The notes under the pieces: model-generated
What the model was told of the DNA's origin: nothing
What the model saw: only the letters and a program-made list of their open reading frames with translations
The model's database searches: none
In this document: positions 62,194 through 64,000 of the stretch, in pieces
Position numbering within the stretch: the first letter of the stretch is position 1
How the letters are laid out: every line of letters begins with the position of its first letter
Origin: SMWD01 sp964629475
GTDB lineage: Bacteria > Pseudomonadota > Gammaproteobacteria > Steroidobacterales > GCA-2729495
DNA length: 64,000 nt
Direction of reading: 5' to 3'
NCBI GenBank assembly: GCA_964629475.1
Contig: CAZVQW010000009.1
Location: 48,730-112,729 of the forward strand
Translations under genes and position numbers: made by a program

Positions 62194-62910
62194 TCAGCCC
62201 TCGCTAAATACGTCTTCATCGAGCACGTAGCCATGACCACGCAATCCTCGAATACACTGGTTCTCGATACCGGCGGCAGCCAGTTTGCCGCGAATCTTGC
62301 TGATCAGTGTATCGATGCTGCGGTCATACGCCTCGATCGGTCGATCGAGCGCCTTCTGTGTCAGGCTGGCACGTGACAGAACCTCGCCGGGTCGACGCAT
62401 CAACTGTTCGAGTACGCGCATTTCAGCGGCAGTCAAAGCAATCGGTTTGTCACCGGCCATCATCGTCCTGCGTTTCAGATCCATGGTTAATGGGCCAACG
62501 GCCAGCATATCCCGGTCAGGCTGGCTGGCAGCATCACTCGTCGAACGTTTCAGCACCGCCTGAATGCGGACCGACAGTTCAAGCGGGTTGAACGGCTTGG
62601 GCAGATAGTCGTCGGCGCCTTCCATCAGGCCAAAAATTCGATCGGATTCATCGCCCCGGGCCGTCAACATGACAACCGGTACGGTGTAATCTGCACGCAA
62701 ACGCTTGAGTACATCGAAGCCACTGATATCCGGCAGCATGACATCGAGGATCACCAGGTCCGGCAGATTTTCGGCAATGCATCGCAATCCGGTTTCGCCC
62801 TCATGAACGACGTCGACCCGGAAGCCGTGCAGCTCCAGGAACTCGTGCAGCATTTTGGCGAGGCTGACGTCATCGTCGATCAGCAACAGCCGGGGGGGTG
62901 CCTGACTCAT
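62194..62910 (-). CDS. OmpR-family response regulator, CpxR-like
   Basis: DNA-binding response regulator (238 aa). Receiver: acidic pair Asp12/Asp13, phosphorylation Asp56 in LVILDVMLP, Thr/Lys region MLTARGD and YLPKPF. C-terminal winged helix: LTAAEMRVLEQLMRRPGEVL, RSIDTLISKIRGKL, CIRGLRGHGYVL. Kinase gene begins three bases after its stop; the LLM oxidoreductase gene ends nine bases before its start. Confidence 0.95.
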   Translation of the reverse strand: MSQAPPRLLLIDDDVSLAKMLHEFLELHGFRVDVVHEGETGLRCIAENLPDLVILDVMLPDISGFDVLKRLRADYTVPVVMLTARGDESDRIFGLMEGADDYLPKPFNPLELSVRIQAVLKRSTSDAASQPDRDMLAVGPLTMDLKRRTMMAGDKPIALTAAEMRVLEQLMRRPGEVLSRASLTQKALDRPIEAYDRSIDTLISKIRGKLAAAGIENQCIRGLRGHGYVLDEDVFSEG

Positions 62911-62919
62911 CCGGCTATT

Positions 62920-63951
62920 TTATCTATGAAACTCCGGGATCACACGTTCACCGATCAGGCGAATGGAATCGGCCGGGTCGTCATGCAGACGTAGCGATAT
63001 CTCATCCAGACCGGTGGCTTCCAGTTGTTTCAGCCGCTCAATGGCTTTGCCGGAATCGGCGGCAGGTACGGTAATTGTCAGCGAGTCGATAATCCGGTCA
63101 ACGATATCCTGAGGTATGCCCTCAATATTACCCGTGCGTTCCTGGTAGGCCTTCACAAACGCACCTTTGTTCTCCTGCACGAAATCCGCTTCTTCTTCGC
63201 TGAGGAAAGGTGTGAGCCAGTCTTTCATCAGGAACGCACGGATCAGCAGTTCACGGCGCGCTTCCCGATATGTTTCTTCTGCATCTTCTTTGACATGCCA
63301 GCCCAGGAAATTATTGATGCGCAATTCCTCTCGGGGTCGCCCGGATTCTTCCAGCGCCTTGACGGCGAAATCGACACGATCGGCAACAACCGAGGGCAGC
63401 CCCAGGTCGGCCAGCATAATCCCGTCAGCACTATTGGCACCCATGCGCAGCATGTTGTCCAGGGTCACGCCGGCATACACCGTCGCCGGGGTCTTTTCGG
63501 TGACCCACGGCGTGCGGAAGTAGTTCGCCTGGTAGTCTTCGCCCTGGTAATTAATCATGCCGCCGACACCGCCACCCCGCGCTGCTGCTCTGACAATCTC
63601 TACCGCTTCACGAACCCGGCTCACGCGCCAGCTGCGTTTGACACCCATAACGCCAAGCCATTCACCGCCGCCGCCGATGACCATCGAGGCCCTGCCCTGC
63701 GAATACTCATTGAGTGTCAGCAGGGAAGTCGCCATCTTGGCCGGATGCATCTCGTAAGGGCTGACGATAACGACGCCCAACCGGATTCGGCCGGACTTGC
63801 GAGCCAGCGGCACAAGGCTCATGAACGGGTCGGCGCCCGCCGCATAGTTTTGCACCCACACACCGGCGATATCCAGACTTTCCGCCAGCAGGCCGATTTC
63901 GGCCAGCTGATCCGGCGTAATATCCGGCTCAAGAATAACGTGGATTTTCAT
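62920..63951 (-). CDS. LLM-class flavin-dependent oxidoreductase (second paralogue)
   Basis: 343-residue luciferase-like oxidoreductase, related to the protein at 35797-36813: LAESLDIAGVWVQNYAAGAD, SGRIRLGVVIVSPYEMHPAK, LLTLNEYSQGRASMVIGGGG, GVTLDNMLRMGANSADGIML. FMN versus F420 use is not decidable. It is nine bases from a response regulator on the same strand, so shared transcription with the two-component system is likely. Confidence 0.85.
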   Translation of the reverse strand: MKIHVILEPDITPDQLAEIGLLAESLDIAGVWVQNYAAGADPFMSLVPLARKSGRIRLGVVIVSPYEMHPAKMATSLLTLNEYSQGRASMVIGGGGEWLGVMGVKRSWRVSRVREAVEIVRAAARGGGVGGMINYQGEDYQANYFRTPWVTEKTPATVYAGVTLDNMLRMGANSADGIMLADLGLPSVVADRVDFAVKALEESGRPREELRINNFLGWHVKEDAEETYREARRELLIRAFLMKDWLTPFLSEEEADFVQENKGAFVKAYQERTGNIEGIPQDIVDRIIDSLTITVPAADSGKAIERLKQLEATGLDEISLRLHDDPADSIRLIGERVIPEFHR

Positions 63952-64000
63952 TATCTATCTCTGTGTACGGCTGTACTTGGGAGTCTTCGGAGCGGCTTCC
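63952..64000. other. Window end, upstream of LLM-TCS operon
   Basis: The 49 bases after the LLM start are the beginning of its upstream region; too short to place a promoter. The next gene lies outside. Confidence 0.5.

Overview
The window is a chromosomal segment of a gammaproteobacterium, with GC content in the high 50s by eye. Its core gene blocks match conserved gammaproteobacterial neighbourhoods, mostly Pseudomonas-like: tonB-yqgE-ruvX-pyrB, pilT-pilU next to yggS-proC-yggT, groES-groEL beside cutA-dsbD, aroQ-accB-accC-prmA-(DUF3426)-dusB-fis-purH-purD, and rhlB divergent from trxA-rho. A 23-bp REP element of the type seen in Pseudomonas and Xanthomonadales occurs three times. The lineage cannot be fixed from sequence alone. 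The species-specific mix (three PilT-family ATPases, a PyrK-like protein beside pyrB, two LLM flavin oxidoreductases, LssY_C lipoproteins) points to a less-studied environmental group. No prophage, insertion sequence, CRISPR array, rRNA or intact tRNA was seen.

Layout. 0-4 kb: TonB-like protein, yqgE, ruvX, pyrB and a pyrK-like gene in one tight + strand run. 4-7.3 kb: pilT, pilU and a third PilT/PilU paralogue on the - strand, divergent from yggS-proC-yggT (7.4-9.6 kb). 9.6-16 kb: TerB-like protein with an alpha/beta hydrolase, a YbhB/YbcL protein, a Phd/PIN toxin-antitoxin pair with a tandem operator, msrB, a CDF metal exporter, and htpG with a clear sigma-32 promoter. 16-17.7 kb is AT-richer and holds small unrecognised ORFs and an L,D-transpeptidase. 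17.7-25.7 kb is an envelope block: mltD, a desuccinylase-like lipoprotein, an LpxL-type acyltransferase, kdkA, a heptosyltransferase-like gene, hldD and a zinc-finger protein. 25.7-32.4 kb: glnE, an amidohydrolase lacking its usual last metal-binding Asp, and groES-groEL with overlapping sigma-70/sigma-32 elements and a CIRCE variant. 32.5-46 kb: cutA-dsbD-tlpA, an LLM oxidoreductase, then the aroQ-to-purD series. 46-51.8 kb: rho-trxA, rhlB, a YrfG-type phosphatase, cysQ and a YdcH protein.

The last 12 kb is the most distinctive. A 650-bp gap carries a perfect CRP-type palindrome and a strong intrinsic terminator. It is followed by a compact operon otsB - GH15 glycosidase - otsA - glk, which has genes for both making trehalose and breaking it down to glucose 6-phosphate. 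Facing it on the - strand is an operon of an alkyltransferase-like DNA repair protein, an alpha/beta hydrolase and two paralogous lipoproteins with an unnamed N-terminal region fused to an LssY-type C-terminal domain. Upstream of that, an LLM flavin oxidoreductase is co-directional, 9 bp apart, with a CpxR/CpxA-like two-component system.

The best candidates for undescribed biology are the paired LssY_C lipoproteins and their operon, the trehalose cycle operon with its upstream CRP/terminator region, the orphan PyrK, the duplicated N-domain DsbD, and the LLM-TCS operon. Family assignments come from motif recognition; no database search was run.
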